In this document: in pieces, positions 45,467-53,416 of the stretch
How the letters are laid out: each line of letters opens with the position of its first letter
How positions within the stretch are numbered: the first letter of the stretch is position 1
Assembly: GCF_003337555.1 (NCBI RefSeq)
Contig: NZ_QPJK01000003.1
Location: forward strand, 178,115 to 242,114
Source of the DNA: Pseudorhodoferax soli
GTDB taxonomy: Bacteria > Pseudomonadota > Gammaproteobacteria > Burkholderiales > Burkholderiaceae_C
Direction: 5' to 3'
Length of the DNA: 64,000 nt
The notes under the pieces: generated by a model
Told to the model about the DNA's origin: nothing
What the model saw: the letters and a program-made list of their open reading frames with translations, nothing else
Database searches by the model: none
Program-made: the position numbers and the translations under genes

Positions 45467-46447
45467 ATGAGCGCCGCCCTCCCTGACACCAAGACACCAC
45501 GCACCGGCCTGAACGCACAGCTGGGCACCTACCTGGGCCTGGCCGTCGTGCTGCTCGGCATGGTGGCGCTGTTCAGCAGCCTGAGCGAATACTTCTTCAC
45601 GACCGACACCTTCGTCGCCATCGTCAACGAAATCCCGGCGCTGGCCGTGATGGCGGTGGGCATGACCTTCGTGCTGATCATCGCCGGCATCGACCTGTCG
45701 GTGGGTTCCGTGCTGGCGCTGAGCGCCGCGCTGAGCGCCATGGCGGTGCTGCAGTGGGGCTGGACGCCGCTGGCCGCCGCGCTGCTGGGCCTGGCCGCCG
45801 GCGCGCTGTGCGGCCTGGTGCTGGGTTCGGTCTCGGTTGCCTGGCGGCTGCCGTCCTTCATCGTCTCGCTGGGCATGCTGGAGGTGGTGCGCGGCTCGGC
45901 CTACCTCGTCACGGGCTCGCGCACGCAGTACGTGGGCGAGCGCATCGCCGGCCTGGCCGCGCCGCTCGTCGGTGGGGTCTCGGTGGCCTTCCTCATCGCG
46001 GTGCTGCTGGTCGTCGTCGGCCAACTGCTGCTCACGCGGACCGTGTTCGGACGCAGCGTGGTGGGCATCGGCACCAACGAGGAGGCCATGCGCCTGGCCG
46101 GCGTGGACCCGCGCCCGGTGCGCATCGCCGTGTTCACGCTCACAGGCCTCCTGGCCGGCCTGGCCGGACTGATGCAGGCCGCGCGCATGGAAGCCGCCGA
46201 CCCCAATGCAGGGCAGGGCATGGAGCTGCGCGTGATCGCCGCCGTGGTGATCGGCGGAACCAGCCTCATGGGCGGTCGTGGCTCGGTGGTCAACACCTTC
46301 ATCGGCGTGCTCATCATCGCGGTGCTGGAGGCGGGGCTGGCCCAGGTCGGCGCCAGCGAGCCGAGCAAACGCATCATCACGGGCTGCGTGATCGTCGTGG
46401 CGGTGATCGTCGACACGCTGCGCCAGCGCCGCGCCGCGAGGGGCTGA
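45467..46447 (+). CDS. rbsC: Ribose ABC transporter permease
   Basis: The permease has 326 aa and about nine to ten membrane helices with the BPD_transp_2 features AVGMTFVLIIAGIDLSVGS and GGTSLMGGRGS. Two in-frame starts exist: ATG 45407 overlaps the rbsA stop (ATGA) and adds 20 non-hydrophobic residues; ATG 45467 has an AAGGAA ribosome site and gives the usual length, so it is preferred. Both are followed by GCGCCGCCC, a small local duplication. rbsR begins 2 nt downstream. Confidence 0.93.
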   Translation: MSAALPDTKTPRTGLNAQLGTYLGLAVVLLGMVALFSSLSEYFFTTDTFVAIVNEIPALAVMAVGMTFVLIIAGIDLSVGSVLALSAALSAMAVLQWGWTPLAAALLGLAAGALCGLVLGSVSVAWRLPSFIVSLGMLEVVRGSAYLVTGSRTQYVGERIAGLAAPLVGGVSVAFLIAVLLVVVGQLLLTRTVFGRSVVGIGTNEEAMRLAGVDPRPVRIAVFTLTGLLAGLAGLMQAARMEAADPNAGQGMELRVIAAVVIGGTSLMGGRGSVVNTFIGVLIIAVLEAGLAQVGASEPSKRIITGCVIVVAVIVDTLRQRRAARG

Positions 46448-46449
46448 GC

Positions 46450-47460
46450 ATGGCGACCATCAAGGACGTGGCCCGCCAGGCCCGGGTCTCCGTGACCACC
46501 GTCTCGCACGTGGTCAACAAGACCCGCTTCGTCAGCGAGGAAGGACGCAACCGCGTCGAGCAGGCCATCCGCGAACTGGGCTACGTGCCCAGCGCGGTGG
46601 CGCGCAGCCTGCAGCGCAGCGCCACCAACACGCTGGGCATGCTGATCCCCAACAGCTCGAACCCGTACTTCGCCGAGATCGTGCGCGGCATCGAGGACCG
46701 CTGCTTCGGTGCCGGCTACAACCTGGTGCTGTGCAACACCGACGACGAGCCGCGCCGCCAGGGCATGGTGCTGCAGGTGCTGGCCGAGCGCCGTGTGGAC
46801 GGCCTCATCGTGGTGTCCTCCGGCGAAGACCCGGCCCTGCCCGAACTGCTGGCCGGCCTGCGCATGCCCACCGTCATGGTCGACCGCGAGATCGACACCT
46901 TGCCCTGTGACCTGGTGGAGACGGCCCACATGCAGGGCGCGCTGCTGGCCGTGCAGCACCTCACGGCGCTGGGCCACCGCCGCATCGCCTGCATCGGCGG
47001 CCCGGCCGGCGTGGCCACGGCCGACCAGCGTGCGGAGGGCTGGCGCATGGCGCTGGCCGGCCTGGGCCTTGCCAGCGCCGGCCTGCTGCAGCCCGGCGAC
47101 TTCACGAGCGAGGGCGGCTATGCCGCCATGCACGCCATCCTGCGGCAGACGCCGCGGCCCAGCGCCGTCTTCGTTGCCAACGACCTGATGGCGATCGGTG
47201 CGCTGTGCGCCGCGCACGAATGCGGCGTGGCCGTGCCCGACGAACTCTCGCTGGTCGGCTTCGACGACATCGAGCTGGCCCGCTTCGCCTGCCCGCCGCT
47301 GACCACAGTCGCCCAGCCCAAGCAGCGCATCGCCGCGATGGCGGTGGACATGCTGCTCGAGCGCATCGAAGGCCGCCGCCAAGATGTGCGCAAGGTCGTG
47401 CTGCAGCCCGAACTGCGCGTGCGCGCCTCGAGCGCGCCGTACCGGGAGTCGGCGGCATGA
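46450..47460 (+). CDS. rbsR: LacI-family ribose operon repressor
   Basis: This 336-aa regulator has an N-terminal LacI HTH (residues 3-23, IKDVARQARVSVTTVSHVVN) plus hinge helix YVPSAVARSLQ, and a C-terminal sugar-binding domain homologous to RbsB. The recognition region (TVSHVVNKTRFVSE) is close to E. coli RbsR. It lies inside the operon it should control and between the two identical operators, so it can feed back on both arms. It ends in an ATGA overlap with rbsK. Confidence 0.92.
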   Translation: MATIKDVARQARVSVTTVSHVVNKTRFVSEEGRNRVEQAIRELGYVPSAVARSLQRSATNTLGMLIPNSSNPYFAEIVRGIEDRCFGAGYNLVLCNTDDEPRRQGMVLQVLAERRVDGLIVVSSGEDPALPELLAGLRMPTVMVDREIDTLPCDLVETAHMQGALLAVQHLTALGHRRIACIGGPAGVATADQRAEGWRMALAGLGLASAGLLQPGDFTSEGGYAAMHAILRQTPRPSAVFVANDLMAIGALCAAHECGVAVPDELSLVGFDDIELARFACPPLTTVAQPKQRIAAMAVDMLLERIEGRRQDVRKVVLQPELRVRASSAPYRESAA

Positions 47461-48398
47461 CCGAAGTGCCGAACATCCTGGTGCTGGGCAGCCTGAACAT
47501 GGACCTGCTGCTGCGCGTGCCGCGTGCGCCCGAGGCCGGCGAGACGCTGATCGGCCATTCGCTGGCGCTGTTCCCGGGCGGCAAAGGCGGCAACCAGGCC
47601 GTCAGCTGCGCGCGCCAGGGCGCGCAGGTGCGGCTGCTGGCGCGCATTGGCCGCGATGCCGACGGGCAGGCCTTGCGCGCCGCGCTGGCGCATGACGGCA
47701 TCGCGCTGGATGCGCTGCAGGTGGACGCGCAGACGCCCACCGGCCGCGCGCTGGTGATGTTGGAAGACTCCGCGCAGAACCGCATCGTCGTGCTGCCGGG
47801 CGCCAATGCCACGCTGCAGGTGGACGAGGCCCTGCTGGCGCGGCAACTCGCCGGCGCGCAGTTTTTCGTCACGCAGCTCGAATCGCCGTTGCCGGCGGTG
47901 CTGCAGGCCGTGGCCGCTGCGCACCGCGCCGGCTGCGCAGTGCTGCTGAACCCGTCGCCGATGCAGCCGCTGCCGGACACGCTGTGGCCGCAGCTGGACA
48001 CGCTGGTGGTCAACGAGGTCGAGGCCGCGGCCTACGCGGGCTGTGCGGTCGCGACGCCCGAGCAGGCTGCCGCGGCCGGCCAGGCGCTGCGCGCGCGCGG
48101 TGTGGCGCGCGTGGTGGTGACGCTGGGCGCGCAGGGCGCCGTCACGGTGGAGCAGGGCGGCTGCAGCCTCCAGCCCGCGCCACAGGTGCAGGCCGTCGAC
48201 ACCACGGCGGCCGGCGACACCTTTGCCGGCGCCCTGGCCGTGGCATTGGCCCAGGGCCAAAGCCTGGCGCAGGCAACCGCGCGCGGTGTTCGCGCTGCGG
48301 CCGTGTGTGTGACGCGCGTGGGCGCGCAGGTGTCGATCCCGACTGCCGCCGAGGTCGACGCCCAACCCGAGGCGCCCGCCGCAAAGGAGCTGCCATGA
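47457..48398 (+). CDS. rbsK: Ribokinase
   Basis: The PfkB-family kinase has 313 aa and makes ribose-5-phosphate from ribose and ATP. GSLNMD (11-16) and GGKGGNQAV (41-49) are the substrate motifs; DTTAAGDTF holds the anion hole and catalytic D254. Translation is coupled to rbsR and rbsD through ATGA overlaps at both ends. Confidence 0.94.
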   Translation: MTEVPNILVLGSLNMDLLLRVPRAPEAGETLIGHSLALFPGGKGGNQAVSCARQGAQVRLLARIGRDADGQALRAALAHDGIALDALQVDAQTPTGRALVMLEDSAQNRIVVLPGANATLQVDEALLARQLAGAQFFVTQLESPLPAVLQAVAAAHRAGCAVLLNPSPMQPLPDTLWPQLDTLVVNEVEAAAYAGCAVATPEQAAAAGQALRARGVARVVVTLGAQGAVTVEQGGCSLQPAPQVQAVDTTAAGDTFAGALAVALAQGQSLAQATARGVRAAAVCVTRVGAQVSIPTAAEVDAQPEAPAAKELP

Positions 48399-48787
48399 AA
48401 CGCACCACCTTGCTGCACGCCGAGCTCTCGCGCGTCATCGCCGGCATGGGCCATGGCGACTTGCTCGTCATCGGCGATGCCGGCCTGCCGATCCCGGCCG
48501 GGCCGCTGCGCATCGATCTGGCCGTCATGCGCGGCGTCCCACGCTTCGCCGACGTGCTGCACGCCGTGCTCAGTGAGCTGCAGGTCGAGCGTGCCGTGAT
48601 CGCGCAGGAGGCCTGCGGGCCGGGCGGCGTCACGCCCGACTGGTGCCAGCAGATGCAGCCGCTCGTGCCGGCCACCGTGCCGCACCCGCAACTCAAACAG
48701 CTGTGCCTGTCCGCGAAGGCCATGGTGCGCACCGGCGAATGCACGCCTTACATGAACGTGCTCCTCTATGCAGGCGTGACGTTCTGA
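48395..48787 (+). CDS. rbsD: D-ribose pyranase
   Basis: The protein has 130 aa. It interconverts beta-pyranose and beta-furanose ribose, giving the furanose used by ribokinase. H20 in GMGHGDLLVIGDAGLP is the conserved catalytic His; the C-terminal RTGECTPYMNVLLYAGVTF tail is intact. It starts in an ATGA overlap with rbsK. Confidence 0.94.
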   Translation: MKRTTLLHAELSRVIAGMGHGDLLVIGDAGLPIPAGPLRIDLAVMRGVPRFADVLHAVLSELQVERAVIAQEACGPGGVTPDWCQQMQPLVPATVPHPQLKQLCLSAKAMVRTGECTPYMNVLLYAGVTF

Positions 48788-48803
48788 CTTCGGTGGCTCG
48801 CGC

Positions 48804-49259
48804 ATGCCCATGCAACTGCAATTCAAGTGGACGCGTTTCGACGCTCTCTCGGCGCTGGAGGTCTACGCGCTCATCCAGGCACGTGAGAGCGTGTTCGTGG
48901 TGGAACAGCAATGCCCGTACCAGGAGGCCGACGGGCTGGACCTGCAGGCATGGCACCTCACTGCGCGGGTCGGCGGCGCGCTCGCCGCCTGCGCGCGCGT
49001 CGTCGATCCCGGGTTGAAGTACGTGCAGCCTTCCATCGGCCGGGTGATGACCATGCAGGATTTCAGGGCCCATGGCCTTGGCCGGTCCCTGATGCAGGAG
49101 GCCATCCGATTCACGCACCAGGCGTTTCCCGGCCAGGGCATCAAGATCGGCGCACAGGCGCGACTGCAGGCGTTCTATGCGTCGCTGGGCTTCGTGCCCG
49201 ACGGGCAGCCGTACGACGAAGACGGCATCGCCCACATCGACATGACCAAAGCGGGTTGA
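48804..49259 (+). CDS. GNAT family N-acetyltransferase (ElaA-like)
   Basis: This 151-aa protein follows rbsD by 16 nt. ALIQARESVFVVEQ and CPYQEADGLD are ElaA-type N-terminal features; GRVMTMQDFRAHGLGRSLMQEA is the acetyl-CoA binding motif A region (R/Q-x-x-G-x-G/A represented by RAHGLG), and AQARLQAFYASLGF is motif B. Its substrate is unknown. Cotranscription with the ribose genes is likely, but no metabolic link is obvious. Confidence 0.85.
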   Translation: MPMQLQFKWTRFDALSALEVYALIQARESVFVVEQQCPYQEADGLDLQAWHLTARVGGALAACARVVDPGLKYVQPSIGRVMTMQDFRAHGLGRSLMQEAIRFTHQAFPGQGIKIGAQARLQAFYASLGFVPDGQPYDEDGIAHIDMTKAG

Positions 49260-49305
49260 GAGATCCCGGGCGTGGGGGCCAGGGGCGGGGCCCGGCCCAC
49301 CCACC

Positions 49306-49336
49306 AAGAAAAAGCGCCGCACGGTCCGTGCGGCGC
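49306..49336 (-). terminator. Rho-independent terminator of the rbsB2 / nucleoside hydrolase operon
   Basis: GCGCCGCACGG-T-CCGTGCGGCGC (49314-49336) is an 11-bp perfect stem. Read leftward it is followed by TTTTTCTT, a good U-tract, so it ends the leftward operon. The stem itself could also slow transcription coming from the rightward operon. Confidence 0.85.
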
Positions 49337-49361
49337 CCTGTGGCTGTCGTGCGCAGGGGAC

Positions 49362-50483
49362 TCAGGGAATCGGCACCGGCCGCGTCAGCAGGTCCACGTA
49401 GAACTCGAAGAAGCGCGCGTTGTCGAACTTCTTCACCACCTTCATCTTTTGCAGCGTGGCCCCGGCCGGCTGTGTGGCGTAGCCGATGGACTGGCCGTTG
49501 TTGGCGGCACCCGGCACGTTGACCACGTCCACATACTCCTCGCTGACCTCGGTCGCATAGGCCGGGTCCATGAGGTAGGCGATGGTCAGCGTGTCCCACA
49601 CGTTCAAGGTGTAGTTCGGGTCGCCCTCGAAGCCGATGCCGTTGAAGCCAGGGCCCATGACCTCCTTGAACTGCTTGGTGACGGCGGTCTCGCGCGGGCC
49701 GTGTGCGATGCGGTTGTAGACCGGCGTGGTCAGCAGCACCGTGTCGGTCACATCCAGCGGAACCACCACCTGCGGTACCGGCTGGCGCACGACGTATTGC
49801 GCAGCCTCGGGATCGAACCACCAGTTGAATTCTGCTGTCTTCGTAGTGTTGCCCGGCACGTGCACGGCCCCGCCCATGTAGATGATCTGCTTGATCAGCG
49901 GCACGATCTCGGGGGCCTTGCGCATGGCCTTGGCGATGTTCGTCAGCGGGCCGATGGCCAGGATGACGACCTCGCGCGGGTTGGCCTTGATGCTGTCGAT
50001 CAGGAAGTCGACGGCATGCTGGGCTTGCAGCGTCGTGGTCGTCGCGAAGCCATCCGATGGCGCCGTCAGCTCGGCGGCGGTAGGAGCCGTCTTCTGCACG
50101 CTCCAGGCACCGTAATAGCCGTCGTTCTCGGCGCCTGCGGCAATCTCCCGCTCGATGGTGGCCCAGTCGTGCGACAGCGCGTAGTTCTCGCCCGCGTACA
50201 CCGGGATGCGCTGGCCCATGCCCAGCCGTTCCATGGACTTGAGCGCCTCGGCCACGCCCTGGTCCAGCCACTTGTTGCCCGACACCACGGTGATGCCCAG
50301 CACCTGCAGCTTGCCTTCGGCCTGCAGCTGGGCGGCCATCACGCCGAGCTGGCCATCGTCGCTCATGGTGTTGTAGTCGCTGTCGATGATGATCTTGGGC
50401 GCGTCATCGTCGTCGCTGCCGCCGCAGCCTTGCAGTGCCAGTGCCAGGCCGGCGAGCACGGCCCCGAAGGTGCGTCGTTGCAT
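49362..50483 (-). CDS. Nucleoside hydrolase lipoprotein (IunH superfamily)
   Basis: The protein has 373 aa. A lipobox LALQGC gives lipidated C20; the +2 residue is Gly, so outer-membrane sorting is plausible. After an acidic linker SDDDD come IunH motifs: IIDSDYNTMSDDG (32-44), GPLTNIA (178-184), MGGAVHVPGN (203-212), AEFNWWFDPEAA (217-228), VPLDVT (241-246). Departures: DxD and DD are separated by five residues not three, and the usual HD pair is W296-D297. It should cleave nucleosides to base plus ribose in the envelope. A start at 50498 (ATGA overlap with rbsB2) is possible. Confidence 0.88.
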   Translation of the reverse strand: MQRRTFGAVLAGLALALQGCGGSDDDDAPKIIIDSDYNTMSDDGQLGVMAAQLQAEGKLQVLGITVVSGNKWLDQGVAEALKSMERLGMGQRIPVYAGENYALSHDWATIEREIAAGAENDGYYGAWSVQKTAPTAAELTAPSDGFATTTTLQAQHAVDFLIDSIKANPREVVILAIGPLTNIAKAMRKAPEIVPLIKQIIYMGGAVHVPGNTTKTAEFNWWFDPEAAQYVVRQPVPQVVVPLDVTDTVLLTTPVYNRIAHGPRETAVTKQFKEVMGPGFNGIGFEGDPNYTLNVWDTLTIAYLMDPAYATEVSEEYVDVVNVPGAANNGQSIGYATQPAGATLQKMKVVKKFDNARFFEFYVDLLTRPVPIP

Positions 50484-50494
50484 GGTCGGGCCCT

Positions 50495-51442
50495 TCATTT
50501 GGAATCCTTGGTCACCAGCACCACGTCGGTCTTGATCGCGGCCGGCATGCCGCTCTGCGGCGTCTTGGCCGCCAGCGCCTTGAGCGCCGTCTCGATGCCG
50601 AACACCGCCTGCTTGGCCGCGAACTGGTCGGCCGTGGCCAGCACCCGCCCGTCTTTGAGCATGGGCTTGATCGCGCTGATGTTGTCGTAGCCCACCACGG
50701 CCACCTTGCCGGTCTTGCCCGCGGCCTTGACCGCGGCCACCGCGCCCAGCGCCATGGAGTCGTTGCCCGCCAGCAGGGCCTTCAGGTCGGGGTGCTCGCG
50801 CAGCATGCTGGAGGCCACCTGGTTGCCCTTGTCGATCTCCCACTGGCCCGACTGCACGCCCACCACCGTGATGCCGGCGGCCTTCATCGCGTCCTGGTAG
50901 CCCAGCGTGCGCTGCTGCGCATTGAAGGTGGTGGACACGCCTTCGATGATGCCCACCTTGTCGCCGCCCTTGAGCGTCTTGGCCAGCGCATCGCCCACCA
51001 GCTTGGCGCCGGCGCGGTTGTCCGGGCCCACGAAGGGCACGGACAGGCCCTTCTCCTTGAGCGCTGCCTCGTCCAGCCGGTTGTCGATGTTCACGACCAG
51101 CACGCCCTTGTCGGCCGCGGCCTTGATGGCCGGCACCAGGGCTTTGGAGTCGGCCGGGGCGATGACCAGCGCGTCGACTTTCTGGGCCACCATCTGCTCG
51201 ACGATGCGGATCTGCGCCGCCGCGTCGGTTTCGTCCTTGATGCCGTTGGCCACCAGCGTGTACTGCTTGGCGTTGGCCTTCTGGTGCGCCTTGGCGCCTT
51301 CCTCCATGGTCAGGAAGAACTCGTTGGCCAAAGACTTCATGACCAGGGCCACCTTGGGCGGGCTCTGCGCCCACACGGGCGCTGCGGCCAGCAAGCCGGC
51401 CAGGGCCAGGGCGGTAGTAAGGGTGCTGCGGGTGTCGCGCAT
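50495..51442 (-). CDS. rbsB: Ribose ABC transporter substrate-binding protein, copy 2
   Basis: The protein has 315 aa, a signal peptide ending VWAQ, and a mature part almost identical to copy 1 at 42919-43869: I count four substitutions. At nucleotide level there are scattered silent changes, so the copies are separate and not an assembly echo. It leads the leftward operon and is followed by the nucleoside hydrolase. No second RbsAC is present, so it must share the permease encoded by the facing operon. Confidence 0.92.
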   Translation of the reverse strand: MRDTRSTLTTALALAGLLAAAPVWAQSPPKVALVMKSLANEFFLTMEEGAKAHQKANAKQYTLVANGIKDETDAAAQIRIVEQMVAQKVDALVIAPADSKALVPAIKAAADKGVLVVNIDNRLDEAALKEKGLSVPFVGPDNRAGAKLVGDALAKTLKGGDKVGIIEGVSTTFNAQQRTLGYQDAMKAAGITVVGVQSGQWEIDKGNQVASSMLREHPDLKALLAGNDSMALGAVAAVKAAGKTGKVAVVGYDNISAIKPMLKDGRVLATADQFAAKQAVFGIETALKALAAKTPQSGMPAAIKTDVVLVTKDSK

Positions 51443-51480
51443 AAGGTGTTTCCTGTTTTGGCTGTGTGTGCGGAGCAGCC

Positions 51481-51509
51481 AATATAGAAAGCACCAAACG
51501 TTTGCGCAA
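51481..51509 (-). promoter_or_regulatory. rbsB2 promoter
   Basis: Read leftward, a -10 TATATT (complement of 51481-51486) lies 17 bp after a -35-like TTGCGC (complement of 51504-51509) inside the operator. The layout repeats that of the rbsB1 promoter. An AGGAAA ribosome site precedes the rbsB2 start. Confidence 0.55.
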
Positions 51510-51515
51510 ACGTTT
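51496..51515. promoter_or_regulatory. RbsR operator 2, upstream of rbsB2
   Basis: The 20-bp palindrome AAACGTTTGCGCAAACGTTT is identical to operator 1 and likewise covers the -35 region. It defines the right edge of the mirror-image ribose locus. Confidence 0.8.
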
Positions 51516-51564
51516 GCGATCAGTGGTTTCCCGCGAGAAGGTTACAAGAGGTTAAACATGTCGC

Positions 51565-52212
51565 TCAGGGCGCGAGCCGCTCGCGCACCCACTTGCCGCC
51601 GTCCTGCCGGTAGTGCAGCCGGTCGTGCAGCCGGCTCTTGCGCCCCTGCCAGAACTGCCATTCCGTCGGCACCAGCCGGTAGCCGCCCCAGTGCGGCGGC
51701 CGCGGCGGGCGCAGCAGGAACTGCGCGCCGTACTTCGCCGCATTGGCCACCAGCACGCCCCGGCCCGAGATCACCTGGCTCTGCGGGCTGGCCCAGGCAC
51801 CGATGCGCGAATCGAGCGGGCGGCTGTCGTAGTAGGCGTCGCTCTCGGCCGCGCTGGTCTTCTCGACCACGCCCTCGATGCGCACCACGCGTTCGAGCTC
51901 GACCCAGTGGAACTGCAGCGCGGCGTAGGGGTTGCCGGCCAGTTCCTGGCCCTTGCGGCTCTCGTAGTTGGTATAGAAGACCAGGCCCCGCGCGTCGTAG
52001 CCCTTGACGAGCACGATGCGCGTGGACGGGCGCAGGTCGCTGCCGACGGTGGCCAGGGTCATCGCGTTGGGCTCGGGCACCTGGGCCGTGATGGCTTCGT
52101 TCAGCCACTGGTCGAACTGCTGCACCGGGTCGGCATGCGAGGCTGATTCGTCAAGTTCTGCGCGTTCGTAGCTCTTGCGCAGGGCGGCGATGGAGGTCTG
52201 AAGTTCGCTCAT
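51565..52212 (-). CDS. pdxH: Pyridoxamine/pyridoxine 5'-phosphate oxidase
   Basis: The FMN enzyme has 215 aa and makes pyridoxal 5'-phosphate. [21 protein letters not shown], listed by its ends, contains FMN-contact residues; [17 protein letters not shown] and the C-terminal [18 protein letters not shown] are family signatures, the last with the substrate-binding RxH. It stands upstream of the rbsB2 operator with a 122-base gap and appears unrelated to ribose uptake. It is divergent from the TetR gene. Confidence 0.95.
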   Translation of the reverse strand: MSELQTSIAALRKSYERAELDESASHADPVQQFDQWLNEAITAQVPEPNAMTLATVGSDLRPSTRIVLVKGYDARGLVFYTNYESRKGQELAGNPYAALQFHWVELERVVRIEGVVEKTSAAESDAYYDSRPLDSRIGAWASPQSQVISGRGVLVANAAKYGAQFLLRPPRPPHWGGYRLVPTEWQFWQGRKSRLHDRLHYRQDGGKWVRERLAP

Positions 52213-52254
52213 GGCGCGCGATTGTGCGCCCGGCTGCAGAGCGCCATTGACGAC

Positions 52255-52269
52255 TGAACATTCATTCGC
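52255..52269. promoter_or_regulatory. Operator-like element upstream of the second TetR gene
   Basis: TGAACATTCATTCGC, whose complement begins GCGAATGAAT, shares that 10-mer with the site at 52892-52901 before the molybdoenzyme genes. It lies 14 bp before the tetR GTG start and suggests autoregulation. Confidence 0.5.
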
Positions 52270-52283
52270 CTAAGATCGCCGCC

Positions 52284-52856
52284 GTGAAACCCAAGGACGA
52301 CGACAAGCAGCAGGCCATTGCGGACGCGACCTTCGCGCTGGTGGCACAGGTCGGCCTGTCGGGCCTGACCATGGCGGCGATTGCGCGGCAGGCCGGCATC
52401 GCCACCGGCACGCTGTACGTCTACTACAAGTCGAAGGAAGACCTGCTCAATGCGCTGTACGAGCAGGTCAAGGGCGCGCTGGTGCAGTTGATCACCGAAC
52501 CGGCGGGTGCAGCCATGCCGTTCCGCGCACGGTTCCAGCGCAACTGGCTGCGGCTGCTGCGCCACCGCCAGGCGCATTACGCCGAGACGGTGTTCATGGA
52601 GCAGTACTACAACTCGCCCTGGTTCAGCGAGGCGTCGCGCCAGTTCTCGGCCCGGTTCACGAGCGAATGCCTGGGCTTCTTCGACGAGGCGCGCGCGCAG
52701 CAGATCGTCAAGGACGTGCCCACCATGCTGCTGGCGTCGACCTTTTTCGGCTCCGTGCGCGAGACCGCAGGCCTGTTGCGCAGCGGCGATCTGCCGGACA
52801 CCGAAGCCGCGCTGGCGCAGGCGTTCACGATCTTCTGGGATGGCATCAAGGCCTGA
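52284..52856 (+). CDS. TetR/AcrR family regulator of the isoquinoline oxidoreductase operon
   Basis: This 190-aa regulator starts at a GTG (52284). The HTH spans residues ~8-54: AIADATFALVAQVGLSG, then MAAIARQAGIATGTLYVYYKSKEDL (ends shown). The C-terminal domain is a TetR ligand pocket with EQYYNSPWFSEASRQF. Related operator elements lie on both sides of the gene, so it probably represses itself and the downstream iorAB-type genes until an inducer binds. Confidence 0.87.
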   Translation: MKPKDDDKQQAIADATFALVAQVGLSGLTMAAIARQAGIATGTLYVYYKSKEDLLNALYEQVKGALVQLITEPAGAAMPFRARFQRNWLRLLRHRQAHYAETVFMEQYYNSPWFSEASRQFSARFTSECLGFFDEARAQQIVKDVPTMLLASTFFGSVRETAGLLRSGDLPDTEAALAQAFTIFWDGIKA

Positions 52857-52891
52857 CCGCCATGCACGCATCCCCGGCTCCCCATAAATAA

Positions 52892-52911
52892 GCGAATGAA
52901 TCCTCATTCAT
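52892..52911. promoter_or_regulatory. TetR operator before the molybdoenzyme operon
   Basis: GCGAATGAATCCTCATTCAT contains the perfect inverted repeat GAATGA-ATCC-TCATTC (52894-52909). It shares GCGAATGAAT with the site upstream of tetR and sits 33 bp before the iorA-like start. Confidence 0.6.
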
Positions 52912-52943
52912 CAACAGTTCTCCCACCCCACGAAAGCACACCC

Positions 52944-53402
52944 ATGGCCACGCTGAACATCAACGGCAAGGACGTCAACGTCGACGTCGACGACTCCACC
53001 CCCATCCTCTGGGCCCTGCGCGACACGCTGGGCATGACGGGCACCAAGTTCGGCTGCGGCGCCGCGCTGTGCGGCGCGTGCACCGTGCACATGAACGGCG
53101 CGGCGATCCGTTCGTGCGTGACGCCGATCGCGGCTGCGGCGGGCCAGAAGATCACCACCATCGAGGCCGTCGTCTCCGACCGTGTCGGCAAGGCCGTGCA
53201 CGAGGCCTGGGTCAAGATCGACGTGGCGCAGTGCGGCTACTGCCAGAGCGGCCAGATCATGAGCGCCACCGCGCTGCTGCAGTCCAACGCCAGGCCCAGT
53301 GACGCCGACATCGACGCCGCCATGGCCGGCAACATCTGCCGCTGCGGCACCTACACGCGCATCCGCGCGGCGATCAAGGACGCAGCCGCGTCGCTGGCCT
53401 GA
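52944..53402 (+). CDS. iorA: Isoquinoline 1-oxidoreductase alpha-type (2Fe-2S) subunit
   Basis: This 152-aa protein contains both clusters of the xanthine-dehydrogenase small subunit: a plant-type 2Fe-2S centre with C38, C43, C46 and C58, and a helical-domain centre with C97, C100, C132 and C134. It passes electrons from the molybdenum subunit. ATG 52944 is chosen; the earlier ATG at 52896 lies inside the operator. There is no FAD subunit in the operon, so acceptors are probably cytochromes or dyes, as in IorAB-type enzymes. Confidence 0.9.
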   Translation: MATLNINGKDVNVDVDDSTPILWALRDTLGMTGTKFGCGAALCGACTVHMNGAAIRSCVTPIAAAAGQKITTIEAVVSDRVGKAVHEAWVKIDVAQCGYCQSGQIMSATALLQSNARPSDADIDAAMAGNICRCGTYTRIRAAIKDAAASLA

Positions 53403-53416
53403 AACCGGAGAACACC

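Noticed and set aside
42919-51442. rbsB duplication as an assembly artefact
   Set aside because: The copies differ in signal peptide, four mature residues and many silent bases, and have different downstream genes.
52896-52898. ATG as a possible start of the iorA-like gene
   Set aside because: It falls inside the TetR operator GAATGA...TCATTC, and the residues before ATG 52944 do not look like the family.
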